From Myxocyprinus asiaticus (lineage: Eukaryota > Chordata > Actinopteri > Cypriniformes > Catostomidae): a DNA stretch of 64,000 bases. The first letter of the stretch is position 1. Each line of letters starts with the position of its first letter. Position numbers and translations under genes: made by a program. The DNA lies in the NCBI RefSeq assembly GCF_019703515.2, contig NC_059349.1, forward strand, positions 20,494,744 through 20,558,743. Reading direction: 5' to 3'. Below the pieces are notes generated by a model. It was not told where the DNA came from and made no database searches. It saw only the letters and a program-made list of their open reading frames with translations. Below, one piece after another: positions 12,365 through 23,997 of the stretch.

Positions 12365-12818
12365 GAGTGAGTGAAACTCTTTCCATTGGACTGATGTTAA
12401 ACTGCATGGATGATTAAAGGCGAGCCAGTTGATTCACAATCCGATTGAAAGATTTCCTCGATACAGATAAGGATACACACTGATCACTTGGATAATTTTT
12501 CAGTGATTATAAGAAGAAAAAAAAGAAAAACATACCGGGGTAGAAGGTTTTCTTCTTGAAAGAATAAAAGACTGTGACTTTAAGAGACATTTTTATTTCT
12601 CTTTTTTTTTTTTTTTTTTTTTTGGGAAGACTTTATGTTTTAAGAATTTATGTTTATGTTATTTTATTTTTTTCGATTACAGGCCTGATTGTATAATTTG
12701 ATTGTGTATTTCAGAAGAAAAGTTGAATACATGTTATATATTTCTCACTATATGTGTGTTGTGGTTTTGCTGTTACCAAAATCCTCCTTTTGGAATCTAG
12801 AAGTGCAGCACGGTTACT
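11511..12818 (+). repeat. 3' LTR of gypsy-1
   Basis: It begins TGTAACCC directly after the polypurine tract. The right end is placed at about 12818 (CGGTTACT), where an imperfect complement of the start lies, so the right boundary is approximate. AATAAAAG at about 12562 is a plausible polyadenylation signal. Long T-runs (about 12330-12363 and 12602-12623) lie inside. The 5' LTR is not in the window, so neither age nor target duplication can be read. Confidence 0.7.
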
Positions 12819-13468
12819 GTGTGAATCTTACTGTGCCCATTTAACAAACTAACCACTGATTTCAGTGCTACACAAAGCTTACATATACTGTATATATATA
12901 TACACACAGTATATATGGTACAGTAAGCATGTAATAAGTGGGAAAATACCTGCCAGTATTTCATCACAACATAAAAGATAACAGAAAAAAATTAAATAAA
13001 GAAAGCTTTACTAGGTTTAATTAGCTAGTTTGTTTACTAGGTTTAATATCATGCAAATGTTTGCCAAGTTTTACACTTGTTAAAATGGCTAGTATGAGTC
13101 AAGCTGTAAGATTTGATCAACTCTTTAAAAGCTGAAGGTAATACTGATGACTTATAGAGGGTTGGGGTATACAGGCACGATTTAAGAAAATCCATGTTAC
13201 ATTACTTTTTTTTCTCTCAAGACCCTTGATATTAGGGCAAATATGTACTGCAAAAATCGTATTCTTAATGAGAATTTTTGTATTGTTTTCTTTTAAAAAT
13301 ATCTGAAAAAAAAATTGTATCTAAAATTCCTTAAATCAAGATCAATTTACTTTATCATGTTTTAGATGCAACGCTGAATAAAATATTTAGGCTTATTTCA
13401 GAGAATGTGTTTTTAATTTAAGTGCAATTTGTCTTAATGTACTGGAAGATTTTTTTTCACTTGTTATT
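12819..13468. other. 650-bp spacer, nothing recognised
   Basis: AT-rich sequence between the gypsy-1 LTR and DIRS-A. The only feature is an AT palindrome-like run near 12885-12915 (CTGTATATATATATACACACAG). I see no coding frame or repeat end. Confidence 0.6.
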
Positions 13469-13519
13469 AACATCTTGGTTATTAGTGTAACCTCTTTTCC
13501 CTGATGGAGGGAACGAGAC

Positions 13520-13684
13520 GTTGTGTCGATGTATTGACAGTAGGGGTTTGATCTTGGGAGCCCCAATCACCTTTGCTTAAAATAGAAAAGGCCAATGAGA
13601 ATTGGTGAGTGGAATTTGCATGCCATTCTCTGCCCCAGACATACGGGTATAAAAGGAGATGCCGTGCACCACTCATTCAGATTT
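13520..13684 (+). repeat. DIRS-A terminal repeat (3' side of the element)
   Basis: Inverted copy of 16296-16460. It includes a TATA-like box (TATAAAAG at 13648-13655) that points into the element from the far end. Outside it lies the unique terminal segment 13469-13519 (CATCTTGG through GGAACGAGAC), which recurs in the internal complementary region. Confidence 0.85.
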
Positions 13685-13756
13685 ATGCTGAGGAGCTGAT
13701 AGAGAGTCACGGCCATGTCAGCGGCCGGTTCAGCACCACAGCAGGAGGGACACAAT

Positions 13757-13850
13757 GTCTTGTTCCCTCCATCAGGGAACAGAGGTTACATCAGTAACCA
13801 AGATGTTCCCTGTCTGTCACTCACTCGAAGTTGTGTCGATGTAGAGACAC
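13757..13850 (-). repeat. DIRS-A internal complementary region
   Basis: This segment joins a complement of the element's 3' outer end (CCCTCCATCAGGGAACAG to CCAAGATGTT) directly to a copy of its 5' outer end (CCCTGTCTGTCACTCACT to GTAGAGACAC). It is the DIRS1 hallmark thought to template closure of the circular cDNA. The junction GATGTTCCCTG predicts the circle joint and defines GTT as the shared terminal triplet. Confidence 0.85.
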
Positions 13851-14610
13851 TAGGGTTTCCTATAGGAAACGCCACAGGCGCTGAACTGTGTCACGAGGTA
13901 CGGAAGAGTTGACTTAGGCAAGCTGCTGCGTGCCTCGCAGCGAGCGCTCAGCCATGTCGTGACCTTCCAGCGAGTTAGGTAAGGCATCTCCCTAGTCCCG
14001 TTAAGGGGGGAGGAGGCACTTACCCAAGTAGGCTACCGGTGGTGCCTTTCCTGATTTGCTGTCAAGCAATTTCCCACCGAGCACTTTCTAGAATAATGCT
14101 GGGAAGTGCTCTTCCCTCTCCAGGAGGGGGAGCACTACAGAGACCACATCCTACCGGAGAGAGGTTAACATGTGGAGAATACCTTACTTGGACTTACCAG
14201 TGAGGAAGATCACATATGGAATGATACCACCGGAGGACCCTATCTACAGAGAGGGTACGCAACAATGGTTGCCGAGGCAGAGAAAGCTCTGGCGAGGGGA
14301 AACACAGGGTTCACCTAAGGGGAAACCGAACAGTGGAAAATCATCATACAGGATTACCAAAGGGGAATCACCATGCATGGAGCACTGAGCCCGAGCACAC
14401 GGGCTTACCTGAAAAGGGGCATACCATGAGTACTGGGCCTGGTGCCATTACTCCTCCGCCGAGTTCGTCACCGAACAGTGCTTAAGAATTAAAGAGGCGT
14501 CCGGGGTTCACCGGATACGGGGAACTGTTGTGGACAAAAAGGCACACATTATCACCTTTGAAAAAGGGGAAAGGCGCAATGCAAGCGGTACACCCAACCG
14601 GCCGCCTAGT

Positions 14611-16149
14611 CTACCTACTGTTACCGAGTAACACTCGGGTCAAAACCGGGTCTATGCGTAGGTTATAAAACCTTGCAAACGTATTGGGTGTAGCCCAACC
14701 CACAGCTATGCATATGTCTGCTAGAGAGGCCCCCCTTGCCAGTGCCCAGGAGGATGCAACACCTCTAGTGGAGTGCGCCCGGACTCTCAAGGGGCATGGC
14801 AAGTCCTAAGATTGGTATGAGAGAGAAATGGCATCCACAACCCAATGGGCTAGCCTCTGCTTGGAGACAGCTTTCCCCTTCTGCTGTCCTCCAAAACAGA
14901 CAAAGATCTGCTCCGAGCACCTAAAGCTCTGCGTGTGGTCCAGATAGATGCGCAGGGCTTGAACTGGACACAGCAACAACAAGGCCGGGTCTTCCTCCTA
15001 TGAAGGGAGCGCTTACAGGTTCACCACCTGGTCCCGAAAAGGAGTGGTGGGAACTTTGGGCACGTAACCGGGCTGGGGACTCAAGATCACATGAGAGTGT
15101 GCTGGCCCGAACTCCAGGCATTCGCTGGTGACAGACAGCGCCTGCAGGTCCCCCATCCTCTTGATGGAAGTGAGCGCCACCAGGAGGGCCATCTTCAGAG
15201 ACAAAGTGCTGAGCTCAGCCTGCTCCAGGGGCTCAAAGGGGGCTCTCTGTAGGGCAGGTAGGACCACAGAGAAATCCCAAGAGGGAATCAGGTGCGGTCT
15301 AGGAGGATTCAACCTCCTCGCACCCTTGAGGAACCTGTTGATCAGGTTGCGCTGTCGTGAGGGTCTCTCGTCCAGTGTATCGTGGTAAGCTGCTATGGCA
15401 GCCACGTACACTTTCAGGGTAGAGGGAGACAGCCATCTTTCCAGCCCTTCCTGAAGGAAAGACAGCACAGACCCGACGGCACATCTCTGTGAGCCCAGAA
15501 ACCAGTCATCCAGCTGCGAACGCTCAGGACAGGGTGGAGGGTTCCACTTCAGCCTGATGTTCGCAGCTGCCTGGGCAAGCATGGCTGCCATCTCAGCATC
15601 TGCCTCATCCTTTGCTCTACCGCCCGTGGGCGGGAGTTCAGAAGATTTGTCCGCTTCCGATAGCAGAAGCCCACCCTCTGATGCTGCGACCGAAAGCTCA
15701 TCCTCGTCACGAGCCACGAACGACACATTAAAGCCACCCTGAGACGGACCGCCTACATCACTCGACAGCTCTTCTGGATAGAATGAGCGTGCTGGGGGAT
15801 GGGAGGTCTGCGGGGGCTGAGCCGGCGGAAACGCTCCCATGTCCACATCCAGATCGCCCGCGGTGCTTGCCGACCCAACCGGCTGAGCATCAGCCCAGGA
15901 CGGACCAGGTTGGGGAGCAGCCGCAGTGGCTCCTTGCTTAATGAAGAAGGAAGTGAGCCGCGACCGCAATGTTCTCATGGGCATGTTCTTGCAATGAGAA
16001 CACGACCCTTCCATGAAAGCCGCCTCAGCGTGCTGGCGCCCCAAGCACTCGAGACAGATTTCATGGGTATCCGGAGGGGAGAGATAATGGCCACATCCAG
16101 TAGCGCAAACGCAGAAGGACATCTTTAAAAAGACGCCAAGCGTTTGCAC
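14611..16149 (-). pseudogene. DIRS-A Gag N-terminus fused in frame to tyrosine recombinase
   Basis: One frame of 513 codons runs 16149 to 14611 with only three stops: 15013-15015, 14998-15000 and 14806-14808. The first 378 codons are open. The N-terminal part is DIRS Gag, with a Cys/His cluster (CVCATGCGHYL, then HEICLECLG, then CSHCKNM) and a Pro/Ser/Glu-rich region up to LDDWFLG. It then changes directly to recombinase (VGSVLSFLQEGLERWL, STLKVYVAAIAAYHD, GARRLNPPRP). The catalytic box I Arg is in TSIKRMGDLQALS; the C-terminal part has HSTRG (His-x-x-Arg) and the Tyr in FARFYNL. The recombinase would integrate circular cDNA. Its N-terminal arm-binding part looks shortened by the fusion. Each stop differs by one base from a sense codon. 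Confidence 0.88.
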
Positions 16150-16295
16150 GAGCTCTTTTAGAAGAAAATATACTCTTTTGAATATACTCTTTTGGCACCA
16201 GCAGACTCAGCTGCCAAAGCACCCAGGGGAAGCACAACACTCGACCGTGTGAGGGTGACCGCCGATATGCGCTGTGCTATCGGCTTCGAAGAAAA

Positions 16296-16460
16296 AATCT
16301 GAATGAGTGGTGCACGGCATCTCCTTTTATACCCGTATGTCCGGGGCGGAGAGTGGCATGCAAATTCCACTGCAAATTCTCATTGGCCTTTTCTATTTTA
16401 AGCACAGGTGTTTGGGGCTCTCAAGATCGAACCCCGAGTGTCACTACATCGACACAACGT
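16296..16460 (-). repeat. DIRS-A terminal repeat (5' side of the element)
   Basis: Read on the minus strand this is the left terminal repeat: GTTGTGTCGATGTAGTGACA, the CCAATGAGAATT region, then GGGTATAAAAGGAG. It matches the left repeats of DIRS-B and DIRS-C. The outermost 23 bp (GTCTGTCACTCACTT region) complete the element end at 16483. Confidence 0.85.
16324..16331 (-). promoter_or_regulatory. DIRS-A TATA box
   Basis: TATAAAAG on the minus strand, about 175 bp upstream of the Gag-like ATG. The same GGGTATAAAAGGAG context occurs at the same place in DIRS-B and DIRS-C, so it is probably the element promoter. Confidence 0.7.
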
Positions 16461-16483
16461 CAAGTGAGTGACAGACAGGTAAT

Positions 16484-18261
16484 GTGTTTATAGTCAAAAC
16501 AAGTGAAAAAATCTGTGCTAAAGAAGTAATCAGAAGTATATAAATTACTTTGCTGACCATGAGGAATCTGAGGAAATATGTTACAAATTACATTTTACAT
16601 CATGTATTCTATAATCTGTAGTGGAATACATTTTAAAAGTAACCCTCCCAACCCTGCTTTGACTGATTTGCTGAACAGTATATACAGTAGCAGCTAATTG
16701 TGAGAATATTTCCAAATATAAACATCTTCAATCTGTAGCACTGAAGGCCTGTGAGCTGATGAGAGCCTGAGGTTACATGAGTTGCTTCGATGACTAATCA
16801 TCTCATGGCATATGAGAATTAACTACGAACAGCTTGCTCAGTGCAGTGGGCCCTTCTCTCCAAATAGCACAGTGCAAACAAAAGCAATATGGCAACCTGA
16901 AAACTGGAGAGCCCAGTTGCATATTGTGTGCCTAAATGTCTATTACATTTTTTTAATTATTATTGAAGGATGGAGTATTCTTTAAACCAGTCCGTGTTCC
17001 CATTGTTTTTTCTTCGCTACTGAAATGCAATGCTCATTTGTGAGTACAGAGATTTCAAGGCTTCCACACCAATATCCTGATTAGGACACATGATCAAAAT
17101 TACATTTTCAATACTGCACAACAGTGCTCTAATGCTAAAAATGCTTAATTTCAAAGCAAAAACCTGCATCTTATCCACAAACCACCCACAATCTAGTTTA
17201 AGCATGAAATAGTGCTGAATCGTGGTGTGTCTTAAGTATCTACAGTAAATCATGTACCGCATTTGGTGAAGGATGCTCTTCATGGTCGGTAATGTTCTTT
17301 AGGTATGCAGGTGAATAGTACAAATACGTTTCCGGACATACTTAATCCAGTAATGTGGGAATTGTCCTGTGACCCGAATATATGATGTAATAACAACAAA
17401 CATGGTTCTTGGTATCTATTAGCACATACAGTAAAAATATAAAATTAAATAAAATAAAAAAAACAGCTGACTTGTGGTTCTCTGATTTTTTTTATTTAGT
17501 TTTTTGAAGGTGACATCTCCTCAGCTCCTGTGGCATTGTGGGATAGAACAGTACCCAGTATATGTGCACTTTAGAATCTTGCAGGAAAGAGTAGGTCATC
17601 CATATGTCACTGAATAATGTATCTTTTAATACCCTTTTTGTACTTTACAGTCAGTTGTAGATATCACACATGGATGCACTACAGAAATCATGCACGCCCT
17701 CTCATTATATGCGCTCACTGGCTGATAGTCTTAAAGAGAGAGTACCGACTTAGAACATGTTCTACATATCAATGTAAATACTGTACTTGTAAATAGTACA
17801 AATTATGCAAGTAAATAATAAACATGTAACAAAAATATATATGCAATTTCAAGACATAAATTGATGGAATAGACAGAATTTAGACATTTTAAACACTAAT
17901 GATAAATATAATTTGTAAAATTAATATTTTCAAATTGTACCTAGAAGGGTTGCCTAAAAGGTTCCCTATATAATTAAGAACATTAGCTGAGTGAGAATTT
18001 CTTTCATATGTAATCAAAATGGACATTGTAACAGAAATGTACCCATTTAAATTGATATCAATATTGAAGCAAATCAGGATCAGAATCGTAAGCTTGTGAA
18101 TGGAAATTGAATCCGGCAATCTGTATCAATACCCAGCCCTACTGCTTTATGAATACCAAAGATTCAGACACCCTACTCCACTGGCATACTGTTTTTGGCA
18201 TACTTTATACAGTAGTATGGAAGTATGCATATTCGTACAGTATGCAGTATATCGCTTAGAT
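16484..18261. other. 1.8-kb spacer, no gene seen
   Basis: AT-rich, with only short unrelated open frames on both strands (the longest is 88 codons, 17017-17283 minus). I recognise no repeat end, RNA gene or conserved motif. Confidence 0.6.
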
Positions 18262-18460
18262 CCGGCCAGGGCCTCGTTTCCCAAAAGAAGTCTAAGTACA
18301 TTGTAGAATCCATCTTATGATTCATCTTAGTTTTGCGGCCCATTTCCCAAAGCCATCATAACTTAAGTTGTAATTCAAAATGGTCGTAGATTTATGAGTA
18401 ATCATAAGTAATCATAGAGTGCTAAGAGCATCGTAAGCATATAGACTTTTGCAGTCACCT
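18262..18460. repeat. Fragment of a short interspersed DNA repeat
   Basis: Begins near GCCTCGTTTCCCAAAAG and contains a second TTTCCCAAAGCCATCATAA segment plus AAGAGCATCGTAAGC. Sequences of the type TTTCCCAAAAGCATCGTAAG are abundant non-autonomous repeats in cyprinid DNA. The ends and superfamily cannot be fixed from this copy. Confidence 0.4.
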
Positions 18461-18479
18461 GCAGGAAAATCATGAAATT

Positions 18480-18707
18480 ACACTTAATGTATCTGTTTCT
18501 CACCCACACCTATCATAAAGCTTCTGAAGATATGGATTTAACAACTGGAGTCATATGGATTACTTTTATGCTGCCTTTATGTGAGTTTTGGACCTTCAAA
18601 GTTCTGGACACCATTCACTTGCATTGTATAAATCTACAGAGCTGAGATATTCTTCAAAAAATCTTCATTTGTGTTCAGCAGAAGAAAGTCATACACATCT
18701 GTGATGG
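18480..18707 (+). repeat. Cyprinid fold-back-type interspersed repeat, left part
   Basis: Runs TCTGTTTCTCACCCACACC, ATGGATTTAACAACTGGAG, CACCATTCACTTGCATTGTA to GTCATACACATCTGTGATGG. The sequence stops at 18707 where L2-B starts and resumes at 25421 with GGCATGAGGG. Related sequence is seen near 42410 and 46590. The assignment to a fold-back repeat with long arms rests on my memory of such elements, not on a complete copy here. Confidence 0.6.
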
Positions 18708-19307
18708 ACTCAAGATGGCGCCGAGTATGGCTGCTGCATTGCGAGCTCCGACACAACATGGCAGTGTTTTGTTTGTTTTGTTCACAGTTCTTATGTTTTT
18801 TGTCTTGGATGTTGTCTGCCTTATTGTCTACGACAGACAAACACTTTTGGACATTGGTTCAGCAATTTCACACCGTAAACCGGACTTCAAATTCCTCAAT
18901 GCTGACCCGCTGTTTACAAACACGCAAGCGGAGCCCTTTGTCTGGGCTGCACGGCCGCAGAAACGCAGGAGGAAAAGGGGAAACAGAGCCGGCGTTCTCA
19001 TCAGAGTAAGACACCGTGCAAATCGACCCCCGCTACCCAGTATTCTACTGGCAAATGTTCAGTCTCTGGATAACAAGCTCTGCGAGCTGAAAGCGTGGAT
19101 CTCTTTCCAATGAGAGACGAGGGACTGCTGCATTATCTGCCTTACAGAAACTTGGATGTCTGTGGAGATTCCAGACTCAGCCATTGAACCCGTGGGGTTC
19201 TCCGTGCACCGAGCGGACAGAGCGAAAGACCTCTCAGGTAAAAGCAGAGGTGGTGGTGTATGTTTTATGATCAACAAATCCTGGTGTGATCAGAGGAACG
19301 TGCATTC

Positions 19308-21150
19308 TGTAGGGCTTTACTGGTTTTTTAGATCAGTATTACTATCAGAAATAATTAATAATTATTTCTGTGGTTATTAATTAATATTTAAATTAATCAA
19401 TTGAATCTAACTCATTAAAACCTCATATGGGGCTCCAGTAAATGTAGTGTGCTACGTTTAGGAGCAAGTTTGGTTATTAGCAATAATTAATAATTATCAT
19501 AGATAATTATTAATTATTAAAATCAATAAAACATTGATGAGAATCAATGTTAGTTTTTTTAATCCTTTAAATCAACAATTATCAAAGATAATCGTTAATT
19601 GTTAACATTGATGAAACATTAATTAAAATTAACACTAGCTTATTGATCATTCAAATTCAGTCATCAAAGATAATGATCAATTATCAAAAATCAATAGAAT
19701 ATTAATAAGGATTAACATTGACGGGGCACCACCCTGGAATTAGGGACTAATAACCAGATAGTAAAACAGTCTCAATATTAGATTGTTTTCTTAGGAAAAT
19801 CGGCATCCGAAGAATATCGATTTTGGGGAAAAAAAACAATGAATGAAGGTTTGAATCCGAGCACTGACATCCCGTCAGCATGACACAGGCATATGCAAAA
19901 CAAACCAAAACACTTCTCTTTGTAATATAAACAAAGTTTATTTATGCAGTAATATCAATTAATAATTAATACAATGCCGTCAATAAACTTCCGACTTACA
20001 ACTACAAACTAAACAGTGATCTGATTAGATATGGAAATAAAATAATCCTATAACACATAAGGTGTGTGTGTGGGTGTGTGTGTGGTTAGTACGAGATAGA
20101 GAGAGAGAGAGATGATTAAGTGACAGCCCTAAAGCTGATTTCGCGATAGTGGGAGAGAAAGCAGCTCTCAGTTTATCACTCAGAGACGTGGTTTTACGAG
20201 CGGGGCTTGTAAAAGTCCCGCGTTATTTTACTCTTTAATGGATGAACTCAGTTGCTGTCTCACCCGCGATGGCGAAATTTCACAACAATCCAATTTGGTT
20301 GGACCACAATACAGCTAAACAAATTTGTGATAATTAATACCCTGAGTATTAATAATGAGCGGACATGGCGGTCCGTAAACTGTACAAGCAAAAACCTTGA
20401 AACACAAGGATAACACACTATAATATTCTGTCTCTGCCCAGACGTAAACCTCTTACTTGAATCGCATGAGGACACAGGTAGAATGTGTTTTCCTCCGTCC
20501 TTTAACTCTGACCTGGTACCTTGAGGCTAGGGGGATGACGGGAGGCTGTTTCCTCGCTCTGTCAGCGGGCGGTACGGCTGTTGATTCTCGGCGGGCTGGC
20601 GGAGAACTCAGAAATGTCGACTTGATTGAAGATGGAAGAGAAATCTTTAATCTCTTCACTTCTGTAGGCAAACGGATGAAGATGCGAATTGCTCGGTGGT
20701 CTCCTTCGGATCCGTTAGTGTGTTCGGTTGAACACAGAGTAATCTCAACTCGTCCAGTGAGATGGAGATTGTATGGCCACAGTTTCAAGTCGGACATTAC
20801 TTCCTTGTGCCACGAGGTTGCACCTGAGAGCAGCGAAGAGCTGCGTCCACACGCTGCAAACAAAGTCGCTGGAAGCAAATCCCGGAAGCATTTCAGAGGT
20901 ATTTCAACTCCTGATGATGTCATGTTTGAGGGACATTCTGTTGTGTGCCTCATCCAATAGGAGTTGAGAGTTCGATCCTTTAGTGAGCAAGGCTTCATGG
21001 ATTTGTAGTCTGTTTTGGACTCCCTTTGTTTGATTTTGGCCTGATTTTTATCAGTAAGATTTACGACTTGGAAGGTGGGGGCTTGAGTTAGGTTTTTACG
21101 ACTGTATTAGGCCTGCCTTTGTCTTCTATCTGAATACATGAGGCCCAACA
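19308..21150 (-). mobile_element. LTR1 copy 1: 1843-bp apparent solo LTR
   Basis: Plus-strand ends are TGTAGGGC and CCAACA, flanked by ATTC (19304-19307 and 21151-21154). Excision restores the L2-B frame (NVHSIKSFC). A related copy lies at 51968-53292 in the opposite orientation. I take the LTR sense as minus because an AATAAA lies in that direction in both copies. The interior has AT-rich repeats (19340-19700), GT and GA microsatellites (about 20061-20112) and a block of about 360 bp (20505-20862) missing from copy 2. No gag, pol or env sequence is present. The 4-bp duplication fits a gypsy- or ERV-like integrase. Confidence 0.8.
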
Positions 21151-22521
21151 ATTCTATCAAGTCTTTCTGCTCTCCTGATCTGGAATTTCTTATGCTTCTG
21201 TGTCGACCATTCTGGCTACCGAGGGAATTCACAGTGGTCATTATCACTGCTGTGTACATCCCGCCACAAGCTGACACAGACCGGGCACTCAAGGAACTGT
21301 ATGGGAGTATAAGTGAGCAGGAAACCACGCACCTTGAGGCCGCATTCATTGTGACCGGGGACTTTAATAAAGCCAGTTTCAAATCAGTCGCACCAAAATA
21401 CCACCAGCACATTAGTTTCAACACACGAGGGGACCGGGTTTTGGGCCATTGCTACTCTCCCTTCCGGGATGGCTACAAATCCCTCCCCTGCCCACCATTT
21501 GGCAAATCGGACCATTCTTCCATTCTGCTTCTGCCCGCTTACAGGCAGAAACTGAAACAGGAAGCACCCACCCTCAGAACGATCCAGTGCTGGTCGGACC
21601 AATCAGACTCTATGCTACAGGACTGTTTTGATCGCACGGACTGGGAGATGTTCCGGTCCGCCTCTGATAACAACATCGAGGTTTACGCTGATAGCGTAAT
21701 GTGTTTCATCAAAAAGTGCATGGAGGACATATCTCCAACCAGAACAATATGGATCTATCCGAACCAGAAGCCATGGATAAATAGCAATGTTCGCGCGGCA
21801 CTTAATGTGCGGACCTCCGCTTTCAATTCCGGGAATGCGGAGGAGCATAAACAAGCCAGTTATCAGAACAGCAAAATGCCAGTACAGGAACAAGATTGAA
21901 GGACAGTTTAACACCACCAACTCTAGAAGCATGTGGCAGGGAATTAACATCATCACGGACTTTAAAGGGAATAAAAACTCTGCCAAGAACACTGCTGCCT
22001 CTCTCCCGGATGAGCTAAATACTTTTTATGCTCGTTTTGAGGGAAATAACACCGCCCTCGCGGAGAGAGCTCTCGTGGCCGAAGCTACAGAGGTTAGTTC
22101 ACTCTCCGTCTCTGTAGCGGATGTAACCCGATCCTTCTGATGGGTGAATATCCACAAAGCCGCGGGCCCAGATGGCATTCTGGGCCACGTCATCAGAGCG
22201 TGAGCGAACCAGCTGGCTGGTGTTTTTACAGACATTTTCAACCTTTCCCTCTCTTTGTCTGTAGTCCCCACATGCTTTAAAACATCCACCATTGTGCCTG
22301 TTCCAAAGCAATCAAAAATAACTTGCTTAAATGACTGGCGTCCTGTTGCTCTGACCCCCATCATCAGCAAATGCTTTGAGAGACTAATCAGAGATTACAT
22401 CTGCTCTGTGCTGCCTCTCTCTTTTGACCCATTGCAGTTTGCTTACTGCAACAACCACTCCACTGATGATGCCATTGCATCTACACTACACACTGCTCTC
22501 TCCCACCTGGAAAAAAAGAAC

Positions 22522-23997
22522 TGTAAAAAAGAGAAATGGGAATCTATATATATGGATATAAATAATTTTCATATCCGTTCCGGAGTGGAACTTCAATAAA
22601 TTGCCCTTGAAGGTCTCTGCATTGTTCTGTCTTTTCTGAGCGCTGAAGTAAATCCATTATTGTTAATTCACACATTTAATTCCATTATTCATTTTATCTG
22701 ACTCCAATTTTATATTAATCTGACTCCAATTTTAAGTTGACCTCTAATTTATATTTAAGCTCAAATTAATTTCTGATCATTCTTTTAATTTAACATTTTT
22801 AGGTTATTGATTACTCTAAATCCTCTTCTATTCATTGTCCTTTTGATCTTTTGAGACTTACGCCGGCCGTTATTAAATTACGTAAACCTCCCAAAAATGG
22901 ATAGCCAGTTCCGTTCTTAGTCAGTGGTTGTAGGGTTAACTAATATCGTCTGGTTTGGCTTTTCTCATAACCAGACGATATTGCCGCTTAGTCACGTACA
23001 TACAACTTGCTAAGACGGGCGGTGAGCAGTGACAGAGTCTTTAAATGGCTTTCTCCTACCCGGTTGTCCTGAGTGGTTTCTCCTATATTAAAGCTCCAGT
23101 TTGGTCTACCCTGGTCTATTGAAATTCAAATCCTACCCAGCTGTCCTAGGTGGTTGTCCTACCTGGTTGTCCTGAGTGGTTTAAATTCAAACTGAGAGTC
23201 TTTAAATGGCTTCCTCCTATATTAAAGCTCCAGTAATGATTTCAAAGGAATTCAGAATAAATCAAATAATAACAATTTATTTGTCAGGTAGGATATAAAA
23301 CATTGTTGCAGAAATTCAAATCAAAACCAATTTCACATGATCAGAATAAACAAGCATTACTAAAAATAAAAGACAAGTCAAAGAAACATACCTGACAAAA
23401 CTACATGCAGCGGTACAGCATGGGAGATCTGTATACAGATTCCCAGAACTTCATGCCAACTTTCCTTAAATATCCAGACAGAATAAACATTGTGTACCAA
23501 ATGGTATTATCCTTTGAACAATGAGGATTTGGGGGTGAATGGGTTCTTGACTTCCTGGGGTTTAACCTTGTTAACATACAGGAGATAATTTCAATTGTAG
23601 GTCAAGGAGGGGGAGCCACCTCCAGAATTATGCAGTATTTGGCAAAGACCTTATAACTTTGTTACCATTAGTTTTATCAACATGGGAAAGAGACCACTAT
23701 ACCAGTCGCACAGAGACCTCTTAAATGATATCAAACACATACAGTTGCATTCTTTGTTTTCATGGTATTTGTTATATTTTTTACATATAAATCTTATGTC
23801 TTTGTGTTGGTACAGAGCTGTTGAAGGAGAGAAGGGGGGGCAGCAAGGTGATTTGCAATTTATCACACTGTGGTGATATTCAGGTGTAGATTTCAGCTTT
23901 TGTGAGAGAGTTCTATGACGTTGATTCTCACAGAGTTCTTTGATTTTTACCAGAAATGGCGCCTTTTGGGTGTAGACATTCTGGTGCCAGCCTTACA
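22522..23997. mobile_element. LTR2: 1476-bp apparent solo LTR
   Basis: Ends TGTAAAAAAG and CCTTACA, flanked by GAAC (22518-22521 and 23998-24001). Removing it restores the L2-B frame ([19 protein letters not shown]). Inside are a perfect 14-bp hairpin (22942-22982), a duplicated segment (GAGTCTTTAAATGGCTT at about 23036 and again at about 23197, each followed by TATATTAAAGCTCCAGT) and several GGTTGTCCTG/GAGTGG units. There is no coding sequence. The orientation and family are unknown to me. Confidence 0.8.
22942..22982. repeat. Perfect 14-bp hairpin inside LTR2
   Basis: AATATCGTCTGGTT (22942-22955) and its exact complement AACCAGACGATATT (22969-22982) flank a 13-base loop. The stem is rich enough in G:C to fold in RNA or act as a two-fold protein site. 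Its role is unknown. Confidence 0.7.

Larger units (their letters stand above)
6960..12818 (+). mobile_element. Gypsy-1: Ty3/gypsy element, 5' part missing
   Basis: From 5' to 3' this has a decayed linker region (6960-7235), reverse transcriptase, RNase H, integrase, an acidic C-terminal tail, a polypurine tract and a 3' LTR. The RT-RNaseH-IN order defines Ty3/gypsy (Metaviridae). The 5' LTR, gag and protease are missing, since the element abuts the L2-A tail at about 6958. A 303-bp MITE splits the RNase H. The integrase has the compact PRGNPVERFN form typical of one fish gypsy lineage. I did not assign a family name. Confidence 0.88.
13469..16483 (-). mobile_element. DIRS-A: internally deleted DIRS1-like element with Gag-recombinase fusion
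   Basis: The element reads on the minus strand. The plus-strand left boundary is AAC (13469-13471), the complement of GTT, and the right boundary is AAT at 16481-16483, a one-base variant of AAC. It has inverted terminal repeats (13520-13684 and 16296-16460), an internal complementary region (13757-13850) and a coding region 16149-14611. The middle of a normal element (rest of Gag, reverse transcriptase, RNase H, methyltransferase-like region) is missing, giving about 3.0 kb. DIRS elements insert through a tyrosine recombinase without making target duplications, and none is seen here. Three in-frame stops mean this copy cannot make a full product. Confidence 0.9.

Noticed and set aside
13469..16483. 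CRISPR-like or phage-like reading of the repeated inverted segments
   Set aside because: The repeats are terminal and complementary in the DIRS pattern, not evenly spaced direct repeats, and the coding context is a eukaryotic retrotransposon.
20453..20998. Overlapping long open frames on both strands (167 codons plus, 181 codons minus)
   Set aside because: They lie inside LTR1 copy 1, and much of the region is absent from LTR1 copy 2. Neither shows a domain or conserved motif. Mirror open frames on both strands are typical of a GC-richer noncoding block.
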